From the NCBI RefSeq assembly GCF_902459655.1, contig NZ_CABPSB010000003.1, forward strand, positions 395,960 through 459,959: DNA of 64,000 nucleotides, in the 5' to 3' direction. The notes under the pieces are model-generated. The model was not told the DNA's origin. It did no database searches and saw only the letters and a program-made list of their open reading frames with translations. Made by a program: the position numbers and the translations under genes. This stretch comes from Pandoraea anhela (GTDB taxonomy: Bacteria; Pseudomonadota; Gammaproteobacteria; Burkholderiales; Burkholderiaceae). Shown in pieces: positions 52,729 through 63,066 of this stretch. Positions within the stretch are counted from its first letter, which is position 1; each line of letters starts with the position of its first letter.

Positions 52729-54183
52729 ATGACATCATCCAACCCGGCCGCCTGGCGGCAAAAGGCAATGCTTCTCGTGGTCTCGGTCGGCTTCTTCATG
52801 CAGACGCTCGACTCGACCATCGTCAACACCGCGTTGCCCGCAATGGCGCGCGATCTCGGCCAATCCCCGTTGCACATGCAGGCCGTCGTCATCGCCTATG
52901 CGTTGACGATGGCGGTAACGATTCCGCTGTCCGGCTGGCTGGCGGACCGGCTGGGTACGCGTGTCGTGTTCTCCAGCGCATTGACGATTTTCTCGATCGG
53001 CTCGGCGATGTGTGCCTATGCCGGCACGCTGGACACGCTTGTCGTTTGGCGCATCGTGCAGGGATTCGGCGGCGCGATGCTGTTGCCGGTGGGGCGTCTG
53101 GCCGTGTTGCGCACGTTCCCTCGCGAGCAGTACTTGCAGGCACTGGCGTTCGTCGCGGTGCCCGGCATGATCGGACCGCTGATCGGGCCGACGCTGGGTG
53201 GCTGGCTCGTCAAGGTGGCGTCGTGGCATTGGGTGTTTCTGATCAACGTGCCTGTCGGCGTCGCCGGCTGCATCGCCGCGCACTTCTTTCTGGCGAACGC
53301 GCTTGCGCCGCATCGGACATCGTTCGACGTGAAGGGCTATCTGCTGCTGTCCGTCGGCATGGTGGCGACATCGCTCGCACTCGATCGTCATGCGGATATC
53401 GCCGGGGCGCACGCGCTGATGCTGGTGTTGCTGGTGCTGGGTTTCGCGGGCTTCGTCGCCTACGGACTTTATGCAAATCGCGCGCCGCAGCCGCTGTTCT
53501 CGCTGGCGATGTTCAAGGTGCATACCTTCAGTGTCGGGTTGCTCGGCAACCTCTTTGCCCGCATCGGTATCGCCGCGGTGCCGTATCTCGTGCCATTGTT
53601 GTTGCAGGTGAGTCTCGGCTATTCCGCGTTCGAGGCGGGGTTGCTGATGCTGCCGATCACCATCACGGGGATTTTTGCGAAGCGCCTCGCCACATATCTG
53701 GTCGTGCGATTCGGTTATCGGCCGGTGCTGGTCTGGAATACGATTCTGGCCGGCTGTGTCATGGCGAGTTTTGCGCTCGTCACGCCGAACTATCCGGTGC
53801 CGTTGCTGATCGTGCAACTCGGCATTCTCGGCGGCATCAACTCGATTCAGTTCACCGCGATGAATACGCTCACGCTCAAGGATCTCAATCCGGACGATGC
53901 GAGCGGAGGCAACAGCCTGTTCTCGCTTGTGCAGATGCTGGCGATGAGTTTTGGTCTGACGGTCGGCGGTGCGTTGCTGGTCACGTTCACCGGGGCGTTC
54001 GGCGAGGCCGCAGGCGTGGGCGCGCTGCCGGCATTTCGAGCAACGTTCGCATGCGTCGGGCTGATCACCTGCTGCTCGTCGTGGATCTTCGCTCAACTGA
54101 CGGATCGCGAGCAGATGGCCAACGACGACGGCAATGCGCTGGGGCAAGCTGCTGCCACGACGTCCCCTCCGCCTGAGCACTAG
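52729..54183 (+). CDS. MFS drug transporter, DHA2/MdtD-like
   Basis: 484 residues, about 14 membrane segments. Landmarks: FFMQTLDSTIVNTALPAMARDL (motif D1 of the DHA2 family), LSGWLADRLGTR (motif A) and VVWRIVQGFGGAMLLPVGRLAV (motif C-like). MdtD-type proteins are proton-driven exporters of small molecules. The family-typical start is ATG 52729, with a poor ribosome-binding site. No regulator adjoins, so the substrate is open. Confidence 0.86.
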   Translation: MTSSNPAAWRQKAMLLVVSVGFFMQTLDSTIVNTALPAMARDLGQSPLHMQAVVIAYALTMAVTIPLSGWLADRLGTRVVFSSALTIFSIGSAMCAYAGTLDTLVVWRIVQGFGGAMLLPVGRLAVLRTFPREQYLQALAFVAVPGMIGPLIGPTLGGWLVKVASWHWVFLINVPVGVAGCIAAHFFLANALAPHRTSFDVKGYLLLSVGMVATSLALDRHADIAGAHALMLVLLVLGFAGFVAYGLYANRAPQPLFSLAMFKVHTFSVGLLGNLFARIGIAAVPYLVPLLLQVSLGYSAFEAGLLMLPITITGIFAKRLATYLVVRFGYRPVLVWNTILAGCVMASFALVTPNYPVPLLIVQLGILGGINSIQFTAMNTLTLKDLNPDDASGGNSLFSLVQMLAMSFGLTVGGALLVTFTGAFGEAAGVGALPAFRATFACVGLITCCSSWIFAQLTDREQMANDDGNALGQAAATTSPPPEH

Positions 54184-54308
54184 CCGGGATCAATGGGCAT
54201 CGATTTGGATCAAGGGGCACCAGGGTGGATCAAGGGGCGGGGGCCGCGGGGATCAACCCGGATGAATGGAGACCCGCCGGGGCATCGCGATGTCGTCATC
54301 GGTGGTCG

Positions 54309-54393
54309 TCGATGATGAACGATGACCACCGATGATTACCGATGACTAATGATCACCAACGACCACCAACGACCACCAACGATGACTGATGGC
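54309..54393. repeat. Short tandem repeats downstream of the MFS gene
   Basis: Degenerate ~10-bp units (GATGACCACC, GATGATTACC, GATGACTAAT, GATCACCAAC, GACCACCAAC twice, GATGACTGAT). Preceded at 54190-54260 by GGATCAAGGGGC-type repeats. The gap 54184-54539 has no gene. Confidence 0.8.
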
Positions 54394-54539
54394 GGTCGTC
54401 GGATCATCGGGATGGGCAATATGCAGGCGCCGTGGCGGCTATCCGATGGTGAGTACGGTGATGCGTCTGACGATCTTGCTGATCGCGCGCGACGACGGTC
54501 GGCGCGCGTTGAAATGATTCGATGGCGCGAAGGCGTGCT

Positions 54540-54854
54540 TCAGTGATGTCGCTGCGGCGTGTCTTTCTTGCTTTGGATGGATGGCGTGCGCAACTCGTTG
54601 AGGAAATGGTCTCGCACCATCGCGAGGGAGTCGGTTTCGGTGTCGGGATAGGCCCGTTGCAGTGCGTCCGAGACCTGCCGGGCGACGTCCGCGAGGATAA
54701 TGCCCCAGACCGCTTCCTCCGAAACCTTGCGCGTCTCCTGATACATCCCGACTTTCATCGAGCAATACATCGCCTTCTCTGCGCTCCAGACGCGCAGCAT
54801 CTCCACTGCGTCGTCGTCGGCCAGTACGGCGTCGGGGATGGGACATGCGTGCAT
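54540..54854 (-). CDS. DUF5076-like protein
   Basis: 104 residues. ADDDAVEMLRVWSAEKAMYCSM and EEAVWGIILADVARQVSDALQ resemble the DUF5076 family (small proteins with conserved RVW and WGI.LAD segments, function unknown). GAGGA precedes ATG 54854. Stands alone between a repeat-rich gap and the anthranilate operon. Confidence 0.72.
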   Translation of the reverse strand: MHACPIPDAVLADDDAVEMLRVWSAEKAMYCSMKVGMYQETRKVSEEAVWGIILADVARQVSDALQRAYPDTETDSLAMVRDHFLNELRTPSIQSKKDTPQRHH

Positions 54855-55235
54855 CGAATTCCTCTCTGATCCTGAATCGGCCTACGTTGGCCGTCGGTTT
54901 TGTCGGGTCGGTGCCCGGCGGCGACTCCGTCCGGTACACAGGCTCTGCCTCGTGCAAAACCATGGACGAATCATGACGCGGCGCATCGCACGAACCCATC
55001 AGGTAACGACCGTAGATTGCTTTGGTCCTTGTCTGATAAATCAGGAGGCAAGGCGTGCCGTCTGCCTGGATGGGCCGCCGTCTAAGGGCTTTCCCTTCCC
55101 CCTGGGCGACCGGTGATGCCCGATCTTGTCCGCACCTATTTTTTTCGCTAGTATTTTAGGCATAAACTATTTACGATTTAACAAAGATCGAACGGTCGGT
55201 GAGCGCGACGCGATCTGTGAATCCGGAGGCTGGAG
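54855..55235. other. Upstream region of the aromatic-degradation operon
   Basis: No gene supported. A weak dyad TAGT-N13-ACTA (55149-55169) in an AT-rich stretch lies ~70 bp before the first gene and is the best candidate for an operator or promoter. Confidence 0.35.
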
Positions 55236-57578
55236 ATGAATATCGTCTGTATCGGCGGCGGTCCCGCTGGTCTGTATTTCGGGCTGTTGATGAAGCTGCG
55301 CGAACCTTCCCATCGGGTGGTGGTGGTCGAGCGCAACCGTCCCTACGACACGTTCGGCTGGGGGGTCGTGTTCTCCGACGCGACGATGGACAACCTTCAG
55401 GAAGCCGACCCGGAGAGCGCTGCGCAAATCAATGCGGCCTTCAATCATTGGGACGACATCGATATCCACTTCGAGGGCCGCACGATCACCTCGGGCGGAC
55501 ACGGTTTCATCGGCATCGGCCGCAAGCGGCTGCTCAACATCCTGCAATCCCGCTGCGAAGCGCTCGGCGTCGAACTCGTCTTCGAGACGGACGTCATCGA
55601 CGATCAGGAAATCGCCCGCCGTTATCAGGCCGACCTGCTGATCGCCTCCGACGGTCTGAACAGCCGCATTCGCACCCGTTACGCCGACACCTATCGTCCC
55701 GATATCGACACGCGTCGGAACCGCTTCGTCTGGCTTGGCACGCATCAGCGTTTCGATGCGTTCACGTTCGCTTTCGAGAAGACGGAGCATGGCTGGTTTC
55801 AGGCGCATGCCTACCAGTTCGACGCCGATACGTCGACATTCATCGTCGAGACGCCCGAGTCGGTCTGGCGCGCCCACGGTATCGATCAGATGAGTCAGGA
55901 AGCGGGCGTGAAGTTCTGCGAAAACCTCTTCGCCAAGTACCTTGGCGGTCACGCGCTGATGAGCAACGCCAAGCATCTGCGCGGCTCGGCCATCTGGATT
56001 CAGTTCCCGCGCGTGATCTGCGAGCACTGGGTGCATTGGTCGGATATCGACGGCAAGCTCATTCCCGTGGTTCTGATGGGCGACGCCGCCCACACCGCTC
56101 ACTTCTCGATCGGCTCCGGCACCAAGCTCGCCCTTGAAGACGCCATTGCCCTGGCCGATGGCCTCGGCACGCAGGGCATTGACGCCCTGCCGCGCGTGCT
56201 GGCCGACTACGAAGCCGCACGCAGCATCGAGGTGCTCAAAATCCAGAACGCCGCACGCAATTCGACGGAATGGTTCGAGACGGTCGATCGCTACGCCCGC
56301 TTCGCGCCCGAACAGTTCGCCTATTCGCTGCTCACGCGCTCGCAACGTATCTCGCACGAAAACCTGCGCGTACGCGACGCCGCTTACGTCGAAGGCTACG
56401 AGGATTGGCTCGCCGAGCATGCCGGTGTGAAGCGCGCCGCCGGTCAGCACGCCATCCCGCCCATGTTCACGCCGTTCCGCGCTCGTGAACTCACACTGAA
56501 GAACCGTATCGTGATGTCGCCCATGGCGATGTATTCGGCTGTCGACGGTGTGCCCGGCGATTTCCATCTCGTGCACCTGGGCAGCCGCGCGCTGGGCGGC
56601 GCCGGCATGATCGTCGCGGAGATGACCTGCGTGTCGCCCGACGCGCGCATCACGCCTGGCTGCCCCGGCCTGTGGAACGACACGCAGCGCGACGCCTGGA
56701 AGCGCATCGTCGACTTCGTGCACTCGGGCAGCGATGCGAAGATCGCGATGCAGATCGGTCACGCCGGGCGCAAGGGGTCGACGCGTCTGGCATGGGACGG
56801 CATCGATCAGCCGCTCGCGCACGACAACTGGCCGCTGATCTCGGCCTCTGCGCTGCCATATATCGACGGCGTATCGCAAACGCCGCGCGAGATGACGCGC
56901 GCCGACATGGACCGCGTGAAGGACGACTTCGTTCAGGCCGCCCGCCGCGCCGCCGAAGCCGGTTTCGACTGGCTGGAGCTGCACTGCGCGCACGGCTATC
57001 TGCTGTCGAGCTTTATTTCGCCGCTCACGAATCGTCGTCAGGACGAGTACGGCGGGGCGCTGGAAAACCGGCTGCGCTATCCGCTGGAAGTCTTCGCGGC
57101 GGTGCGCAATGTCTGGCCGGCCGCCAAGCCGATGTCGGTGCGCATCTCCGCCCACGACTGGGTCGAGGGCGGCATCACGCCGGACGACGCCGTGGCCATC
57201 GCCCGTGCCTTCAAGGACGCCGGGGCGGATCTCATCGACTGTTCGTCGGGGCAGGTGAGCAAGGAAGAAAAACCGGTCTACGGCCGTATGTTCCAGACGC
57301 CGTTCGCCGATCGCGTGCGCAACGAGGCCGGCGTGCCGACCATCGCGGTCGGGGCGATTTTCGAGGCCGATCACGTGAACAGCATCATCGCGTCCGGCCG
57401 CGCCGACCTGTGCGCGCTCGCACGTCCGCATCTGGCCGATCCGTTCTGGACGCTGCATGAAGCGGCGAAGATCGGTTACAAGGACTTGCCGTGGCCGTCG
57501 CAGTACTATGCCGGCAAACGTCAGTACGAGACCAATCTGGAGCGTGCTGCCGCCTACGCGCAACAGATCGGTAAATAA
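55236..57578 (+). CDS. 2-aminobenzoyl-CoA monooxygenase/reductase (salicylyl-CoA 5-hydroxylase-like fusion)
   Basis: 780 residues, two domains. Residues 1-400 are a FAD monooxygenase ([14 protein letters not shown] dinucleotide fold, [21 protein letters not shown] motif). Residues 405-780 are an Old Yellow Enzyme-type FMN domain ([55 protein letters not shown]). This fusion and length match Azoarcus 2-aminobenzoyl-CoA monooxygenase/reductase (AbmA), which hydroxylates and reduces anthraniloyl-CoA. GGAGGCTGGAG precedes the ATG. First gene of an operon with beta-oxidation-like enzymes and a CoA ligase, supporting the call. Confidence 0.88.
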   Translation: MNIVCIGGGPAGLYFGLLMKLREPSHRVVVVERNRPYDTFGWGVVFSDATMDNLQEADPESAAQINAAFNHWDDIDIHFEGRTITSGGHGFIGIGRKRLLNILQSRCEALGVELVFETDVIDDQEIARRYQADLLIASDGLNSRIRTRYADTYRPDIDTRRNRFVWLGTHQRFDAFTFAFEKTEHGWFQAHAYQFDADTSTFIVETPESVWRAHGIDQMSQEAGVKFCENLFAKYLGGHALMSNAKHLRGSAIWIQFPRVICEHWVHWSDIDGKLIPVVLMGDAAHTAHFSIGSGTKLALEDAIALADGLGTQGIDALPRVLADYEAARSIEVLKIQNAARNSTEWFETVDRYARFAPEQFAYSLLTRSQRISHENLRVRDAAYVEGYEDWLAEHAGVKRAAGQHAIPPMFTPFRARELTLKNRIVMSPMAMYSAVDGVPGDFHLVHLGSRALGGAGMIVAEMTCVSPDARITPGCPGLWNDTQRDAWKRIVDFVHSGSDAKIAMQIGHAGRKGSTRLAWDGIDQPLAHDNWPLISASALPYIDGVSQTPREMTRADMDRVKDDFVQAARRAAEAGFDWLELHCAHGYLLSSFISPLTNRRQDEYGGALENRLRYPLEVFAAVRNVWPAAKPMSVRISAHDWVEGGITPDDAVAIARAFKDAGADLIDCSSGQVSKEEKPVYGRMFQTPFADRVRNEAGVPTIAVGAIFEADHVNSIIASGRADLCALARPHLADPFWTLHEAAKIGYKDLPWPSQYYAGKRQYETNLERAAAYAQQIGK

Positions 57579-57588
57579 GGACAAGTTC

Positions 57589-58401
57589 ATGACGTCTACC
57601 CCAAGTTCCACGGCCACGGCGCCGGCATCGCTCAACGGCGTGCACGCGCTCGTGACGGGCGGCGCACGCGGCATTGGCGAAGCCGTGGCTCGCGCGCTGC
57701 TCGCTCAAGGCGCCCACGTCACGCTGCTCGGGCGCAGCGAAGCGAGACTCGCCGAGGGCGCACGCGCCCTGGCAGCGCAGGGGCAACTCGCCTGGGTGGC
57801 GGCCGACATCGCCGATGCCGCCGCCGTGCAAGCCGCGTTCGCACGCGCAGCGCAGCGTTTCGGTCCGGTGCAGGTGCTCGTCAATAATGCGGGGCAAGCC
57901 GTGAGCGCACCCTTCGGCAAGACGGACGCGCGGCTTTGGCAGCAGATGATCGACGTCAACCTGACCGGCACCTATCACTGCATTTCGGCAGCGTTGCCCG
58001 CCATGCTGGACAGCGGGTGGGGACGCATCGTGAACGTGGCGAGCACCGCCGGTCTGATCGGCTATCCGTACGTCACCGCATATTGCGCGGCCAAGCATGG
58101 CGTGGTCGGTCTGACGCGTGCGCTGGCGCTCGAGGTGGCGAAGAAGGGCGTGACGGTGAACGCCGTCTGCCCCGGGTATACGGAGACGGACATCGTGCGC
58201 GACGCCGTGGCGAACATCGTCGCCAAGACGGGGCGCAGCGAAGACGAAGCGCGGGCCGAACTGGCCAGGCGCAATCCGCAGGGGCGTCTCGTGCAGCCGC
58301 AGGAGGTTGCCGACGCCGTGCTGTGGCTCTGCCAGCCGGGCGCTGCGTCGATGACGGGGCAATCGATTGCTGTGGCGGGCGGGGAAGTGAGCGTCGGCTG
58401 A
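57589..58401 (+). CDS. SDR-family 3-hydroxyacyl-CoA dehydrogenase-like protein
   Basis: 270 residues. TGGARGIGEA (NAD(P) loop), NNAG, and the catalytic STAGL...Y-V-T-A-Y-C-A-A-K-H-G triad segment (Ser, Tyr, Lys) mark a classical short-chain dehydrogenase. It starts 11 bp after the upstream stop behind AAGGA. In the pathway it probably oxidises a hydroxyacyl-CoA intermediate after ring cleavage/hydration. Substrate inferred from the operon. Confidence 0.88.
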   Translation: MTSTPSSTATAPASLNGVHALVTGGARGIGEAVARALLAQGAHVTLLGRSEARLAEGARALAAQGQLAWVAADIADAAAVQAAFARAAQRFGPVQVLVNNAGQAVSAPFGKTDARLWQQMIDVNLTGTYHCISAALPAMLDSGWGRIVNVASTAGLIGYPYVTAYCAAKHGVVGLTRALALEVAKKGVTVNAVCPGYTETDIVRDAVANIVAKTGRSEDEARAELARRNPQGRLVQPQEVADAVLWLCQPGAASMTGQSIAVAGGEVSVG

Positions 58402-58576
58402 CACCGCTGACGAAAGCGTCAGGACGCCGGGCGGGGCGAGACCGGTCGGCGGCATTCCAATCGAACGGGTTCGACAGGCATGCAGGCGCGACATACGAGC
58501 GCACCGCCGTCGGGCGACCCGATAGGCTGTCAAGGGCAACAGGGCAGCAGGACAACAGGGTAAAGGAGATCGGCCA

Positions 58577-59440
58577 ATGAGTGACGTGAAACTGACGATG
58601 GCGCACCACAAGCGCCCGTTCGCGAACTACGAAGCCAGGCATTTTCTGTGGTCGGTGTCGAACGACGCTCAGGGGCGTCCGAGCATCGGCACGATCACGC
58701 TGAATCGTCCCGAAAAGAAGAATCCGCTCACGTTCGACTCGTATGCCGAATTGCGCGATCTGTTCCGAGGACTGGTCTACGCGACGGACATCAAGACGGT
58801 GGTCGTGACGGGCGCGGGCGGTAATTTCTGCTCCGGCGGCGACGTCCACGAAATCATCGGCCCGCTCACCCGGATGAGCATGCCGGAGTTGCTGGACTTC
58901 ACGCGCATGACGGGCGATCTGGTCAAGGCGATGCGTGCCTGCCCGCAGCCGATCATCAGCGCGATCGACGGCATTTGCGCCGGCGCGGGCGCGATGGTCG
59001 CGCTGGCGTCGGACATGCGTCTGGGCACGCCGCAGACGAAGACGGCATTCCTGTTCGTGCGGGTGGGGCTGGCCGGCGCCGACATGGGGGCATGCACGCT
59101 GCTGCCGCGCATGATCGGGCAGGGGCGTGCCTCCGAATTGCTCTACACCGGGCGCGTGATGACGGCGGAAGAGGGTGTCCAATGGGGCTTCTTCAACGCG
59201 CTGCACGACGGCGGCGCGGTGCTCTCGGCGGCGCAGACGCTGGCCGATCAGATCGCATGCGGCCCGACCTTCGCGCATGGTGTGACGAAGAAGTTGCTGC
59301 ATCAGGAGTGGAACATGGGGGTGGACGAGGCCATCGAGGCCGAAGCCGAAGCGCAGGCCATCTGCATGCAAACGAAGGATTTCCGCCGGGCTTTCGACGC
59401 GTTCGTCGCCAAGCAGAAACCGGTGTTCAAGGGCGACTGA
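58577..59440 (+). CDS. Enoyl-CoA hydratase/isomerase family protein
   Basis: 287 residues. Crotonase fold: [35 protein letters not shown] (oxyanion-hole glycine), [17 protein letters not shown]. Start ATG 58577 with AAAGGAG upstream. The gap from the SDR gene (58402-58576) has no gene. Likely hydrates or isomerises a CoA-thioester in the anthranilate route; ends three bases before the acyl-CoA dehydrogenase. Confidence 0.88.
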   Translation: MSDVKLTMAHHKRPFANYEARHFLWSVSNDAQGRPSIGTITLNRPEKKNPLTFDSYAELRDLFRGLVYATDIKTVVVTGAGGNFCSGGDVHEIIGPLTRMSMPELLDFTRMTGDLVKAMRACPQPIISAIDGICAGAGAMVALASDMRLGTPQTKTAFLFVRVGLAGADMGACTLLPRMIGQGRASELLYTGRVMTAEEGVQWGFFNALHDGGAVLSAAQTLADQIACGPTFAHGVTKKLLHQEWNMGVDEAIEAEAEAQAICMQTKDFRRAFDAFVAKQKPVFKGD

Positions 59441-59443
59441 CTG

Positions 59444-60655
59444 ATGAGCGCGATGACTCCCCATACCCTTCATACCCCTCATACCCCTCACAACGCGCGC
59501 AATGCCGATTTCCTTGCGTGGCCGTTTTTCGAAGACACCCACCGTCACCTCGGCGCGATGCTCGACGATTGGTGCACGCGTGAGCTCGATGTCGATCATC
59601 ACGCCGATACGGATGCGACGTGCGCGTCGCTGGTACGCCAACTGGGGCGCGCCGGATGGCTGAAGTATTGCGTGCCCGCGAGCCATGGCGGTGCGCTCGA
59701 CACGCTGGATTCGCGTGCGCTGTGCGTGCTGCGCGAGACGCTGGCGCGTCACGACGGTCTTGCGGACTTCGCGTTCGCGATGCAGGGCCTGGGCAGCGGT
59801 GCGATCACGCTCGCGGGCAGCGACGCGCTCAGACAGCGCTATTTGCCGCGTGTGGCCTCGGGCGAGGCGATCGCCGCTTTCGCGCTGTCGGAGCCGAATG
59901 CCGGCTCCGACGTCGCCGCGATGGCCTGCTCGGCCACGCCGGACGGCGACGCTTACCTCCTGAACGGCGAGAAGACGTGGATTTCCAATGGCGGCATTGC
60001 CGACTTCTACTGCGTGTTCGTGCGCACGGGCGAGGCGCCGGGCGCACGCGGCATCAGTGCGTTCGTGGTGGATGCCGACACGCCGGGGCTGACGATTGCC
60101 GAGCGTATCGATGTGAGTGCGCCGCATCCGCTGGCGCGCCTGAAGTTCGAGAACTGCCGTGTGCCCGCGTCGCAACGTCTGGGTGAGGCAGGGCAGGGCT
60201 TCAAGGTCGCCATGATGACGCTGGACATCTTCCGCGCCTCGGTCGCGGCCGCCGCGCTGGGCTTCGCCCGTCGGGCGTTGGACGAAGGGTTGGCGCGTGC
60301 GAAGTCGCGCGAGATGTTCGGCCAGACGCTGGCGGACTTTCAACTGACGCAGGCGGCGCTGGGCGACATGGCGACATCGGTGGATGCGGCCGCCTTGCTC
60401 ACGTACCGCGCCGCATGGCAGCGCGATGTGCTCGGACAGCGCACGACGCGCGAAGCGGCGATGGCAAAGATGTTCTCGACCGAATCGGCGCAGCAGGTCA
60501 TCGACCGTGCATTGCAGATGTTCGGAGGCGCGGGCGTGGTGTCGGGCGCGGTGGTGGAGCGCCTGTACCGCGAGATCCGCTCGCTGCGGATTTACGAAGG
60601 GGCAACGGAAGTGCAAAAACTGATCATCGCGCGCGAATTGCTCAAGGACGGTTGA
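59444..60655 (+). CDS. Acyl-CoA dehydrogenase family protein
   Basis: 403 residues. [15 protein letters not shown] and [19 protein letters not shown] (FAD/substrate motifs), [19 protein letters not shown] and [35 protein letters not shown] near the end are classical. An N-terminal [10 protein letters not shown] stretch is encoded by a 9-bp tandem repeat (CATACCCCT, 59463-59489) and is probably non-essential. The dehydrogenase may act on a reduced acyl-CoA produced by the first enzyme. Same operon. Confidence 0.88.
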   Translation: MSAMTPHTLHTPHTPHNARNADFLAWPFFEDTHRHLGAMLDDWCTRELDVDHHADTDATCASLVRQLGRAGWLKYCVPASHGGALDTLDSRALCVLRETLARHDGLADFAFAMQGLGSGAITLAGSDALRQRYLPRVASGEAIAAFALSEPNAGSDVAAMACSATPDGDAYLLNGEKTWISNGGIADFYCVFVRTGEAPGARGISAFVVDADTPGLTIAERIDVSAPHPLARLKFENCRVPASQRLGEAGQGFKVAMMTLDIFRASVAAAALGFARRALDEGLARAKSREMFGQTLADFQLTQAALGDMATSVDAAALLTYRAAWQRDVLGQRTTREAAMAKMFSTESAQQVIDRALQMFGGAGVVSGAVVERLYREIRSLRIYEGATEVQKLIIARELLKDG

Positions 60656-60697
60656 TCCTTGGCGTTCGACGTGCGGGACATGGCGGTGCGCAGTAAT

Positions 60698-60732
60698 GAG
60701 TGATGAGTGATGAGCGGTGAGCGGTGAGCGGT
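60698..60732. repeat. 7-bp tandem repeat between acyl-CoA dehydrogenase and CoA ligase genes
   Basis: GAGTGAT twice and GAGCGGT three times, in tandem. It lies within a 228-bp intergenic gap of the operon. Confidence 0.85.
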
Positions 60733-60883
60733 ACATGGTTTGGCAGGATTTGTGATGTGCGCAGTGGCAACCCACGCAGACAGGGATGGCATGGCGTCTT
60801 GCAATAGCACTTGGCAGCACTAGGACTGGGTCTGACGCGTAGCGTCGGCGTCATGCTTGATTACCGGGGGCAAGGAGAAGCAC

Positions 60884-62527
60884 ATGGAACGATCTGGACA
60901 TCTCGACACCTTCGCGCGCGACAATCTGCCGCCCGCGGATCAGTGGCCCGAGTTTCTGCTCGACAATCCGGACGTGGCATACCCGGCGCGCATCAATTGC
61001 GCCGCCGAACTGCTGGACCGCGCGATCGCCCAGGGACGCGGTGACGCGCCCGCGATCTATTCGCTCGAGAACGGACAGCCGACCGTCACGACGTATCTCG
61101 GTCTGCGCGAGCGGGTCGACCGCATCGCCCATGTGTTGCGCAACGATATGGCGCTCGTGCCGGGCAACCGTGTGCTGCTGCGCGGCCCCAACAATCTCTT
61201 CATGGCCGCTGCCTGGCTCGCGGTCATCAAGGCGGGCCTCGTCGGTGTGCCGACGATGCCGCTGCTGCGCGCGAAGGAACTCAAGCAGATCGTGGACAAG
61301 GCCGAAGTCAGTGCTGCGTTATGCGATGGTCGTCTCAAGGAAGAACTCGAATTCAATCGTCAGCCCGGACACGACTACTACTGTCCGGTGTTGTCGAAGG
61401 TCGTCTATTTTCATGACGTTGGTGAGGACTCACTGGAGGCTCGCATGGCCCGCCAGCCGGCGAGTTTCGAGGCCTGCGACACGGCGGCGGACGACGTTTG
61501 CCTGATCGCCTTCACGAGCGGCACGACGGGGCAGCCCAAAGGCACGATGCACTTTCATCGGGATGTGCTGGCGATGTGCGATCTGTTCCCGCGTCACGTA
61601 CTCAAGCCGGGGCCGGACGACATCTTTTGCGGCACTCCCCCGTTAGCGTTCACTTTCGGCACGGGGGGCTTGCTGACGTTTCCGCTGCGTGTCGGCGCGG
61701 CGACGGTACTGCTGGAAAAGCTCACGCCGGACAGTCTGTTGCAGGCCATTGCCGACTATCGCGCGACGATCTGTTTCACCGCGCCGACGTTCTATCGTCA
61801 GATGGCGGCGCTCGTCGGCAAGTACGATCTGTCGAGTCTGAAGAAGACGGTGTCCGCCGGCGAGGCGCTGCCGGATGCGACACGTCAGTTGTGGAAGCAG
61901 GCGTCGGGCATCGAGATGATCGACGGCATCGGCGGCACGGAGATGATCCACATCTTCATCTCGGCGGCGAACGGCGATGTGGTGCCGGGCGCCATCGGCA
62001 AGCCGGTGCCGGGCTACATCGCCATGATCGTCGACGAGAACATGCAGCAGTTGCCGCCGGGGACTGTGGGCAAACTGGCGGTGAAGGGGCCGACGGGATG
62101 CCGCTATCTGGCGGACTCGCGGCAGACGAATTACGTGAAGAACGGCTGGAATCTGCCGGGCGATACGTTCATGTGCGACGAAGCGGGCAATTACTACTAT
62201 CAGGCGCGCTCGGACGACATGATCGTCTCCGCCGGCTATAACATCGCGGGTCCCGAAGTGGAATCGGCGTTGTTGCAGCATCCGGCGGTTGCGGAGTGCG
62301 GTGTGGTCGGGGCGAACGACGAGGCGCGCGGTCAGATCGTCAAGGCCTACGTGGTGCTCAAGGCCGGTGAGCCGCGCGACGACGCGATGGTCAAGGCGCT
62401 TCAGGAGTATGTGAAGGCTAACATCGCGCCGTACAAATACCCTCGGGCGATCGAGTTCGTGGACACGCTGCCGCGCACCGAGACGGGCAAGCTGCAACGC
62501 TTCAAGCTGCGGCAAATGGCGCAATAA
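60884..62527 (+). CDS. 2-aminobenzoate/benzoate-CoA ligase family protein
   Basis: 547 residues. ANL enzyme with AFTSGTTGQPKGTMHFHRD (P-motif), GGTEMIHIFISA, and PRTETGKLQRFKL with the catalytic Lys; the length and the AARINCAAELLDR-type start resemble benzoate-CoA ligase-family enzymes (as AbmG for anthranilate). It makes aryl-CoA from acid, ATP and CoA, the entry step. AAGGAG before ATG 60884. In-operon position with the monooxygenase/reductase fusion makes anthranilate the likely substrate. Confidence 0.88.
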   Translation: MERSGHLDTFARDNLPPADQWPEFLLDNPDVAYPARINCAAELLDRAIAQGRGDAPAIYSLENGQPTVTTYLGLRERVDRIAHVLRNDMALVPGNRVLLRGPNNLFMAAAWLAVIKAGLVGVPTMPLLRAKELKQIVDKAEVSAALCDGRLKEELEFNRQPGHDYYCPVLSKVVYFHDVGEDSLEARMARQPASFEACDTAADDVCLIAFTSGTTGQPKGTMHFHRDVLAMCDLFPRHVLKPGPDDIFCGTPPLAFTFGTGGLLTFPLRVGAATVLLEKLTPDSLLQAIADYRATICFTAPTFYRQMAALVGKYDLSSLKKTVSAGEALPDATRQLWKQASGIEMIDGIGGTEMIHIFISAANGDVVPGAIGKPVPGYIAMIVDENMQQLPPGTVGKLAVKGPTGCRYLADSRQTNYVKNGWNLPGDTFMCDEAGNYYYQARSDDMIVSAGYNIAGPEVESALLQHPAVAECGVVGANDEARGQIVKAYVVLKAGEPRDDAMVKALQEYVKANIAPYKYPRAIEFVDTLPRTETGKLQRFKLRQMAQ

Positions 62528-62595
62528 GCCAATCGCCGTGGGAGCGTGGGCGCTCCAGTGGGCGCCCACTGACTTTTTGTGAGGGGAGACGAACG

Positions 62596-63066
62596 ATGAC
62601 GGAGGCGGAGGTGGCGGAGCGGGCTTTCGTGAAGCCGTTGCTGGTGCGCTTCAAGCACTGCGATCCGGCAGGTATTGTGTTTTATCCGCGCTATTTCGAG
62701 ATGATCAACGATCTGGTCGAAGACTGGTGCGCCGAAGGGCTCGGCCTGTCGTTCGGCGAGATGCATCTGCGCGATGGTATGGGGGTGCCGACGGCCAATA
62801 TCGAGTGCCGTTTCAGCGCCCCGAGTTTTCTGGGCGAGACGCTGGTGCGCTCGCTCGAAGTAACGCGGCTGGGCCGCGCCTCGATGACGTTGCGCATTCG
62901 GTTCGCCGGCGCGAACGACGAGACGCGTTTGCAAGCGACGCTGGTGTTGGTCTGGGTGGCGAAAGGCGAAGGCGGCAGACCTGTGCCGATCGCCGTGCCT
63001 GCCGCCCAGCGCGAAGCCATCGTGCGCTTTGCCGCACCCGATTCTGTGATTGAAGGAGTGTCCTGA
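62596..63066 (+). CDS. Hotdog-fold acyl-CoA thioesterase
   Basis: 156 residues. VRFKHCDPAGIVFYPRYFEMIND is the catalytic Asp motif of the 4-hydroxybenzoyl-CoA thioesterase family. It may recycle CoA from dead-end aryl-CoA in the pathway. Its TGA overlaps the next ATG by one base (TGATG). Start ATG 62596 follows GGGGAG. Confidence 0.88.
   Translation: MTEAEVAERAFVKPLLVRFKHCDPAGIVFYPRYFEMINDLVEDWCAEGLGLSFGEMHLRDGMGVPTANIECRFSAPSFLGETLVRSLEVTRLGRASMTLRIRFAGANDETRLQATLVLVWVAKGEGGRPVPIAVPAAQREAIVRFAAPDSVIEGVS

Noticed and set aside
54309-54393. Possible CRISPR array downstream of the MFS gene
   Set aside because: Simple 10-bp tandem repetition without unique spacers.
55167-57674. 835-codon open frame opposite the monooxygenase/reductase gene
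   Set aside because: Antisense shadow of a recognised two-domain enzyme, with biased composition and no start signal.
58073-60820. 915-codon open frame opposite the SDR, hydratase and acyl-CoA dehydrogenase genes
   Set aside because: It crosses three recognised genes and has Arg/His/Ala-rich antisense composition.
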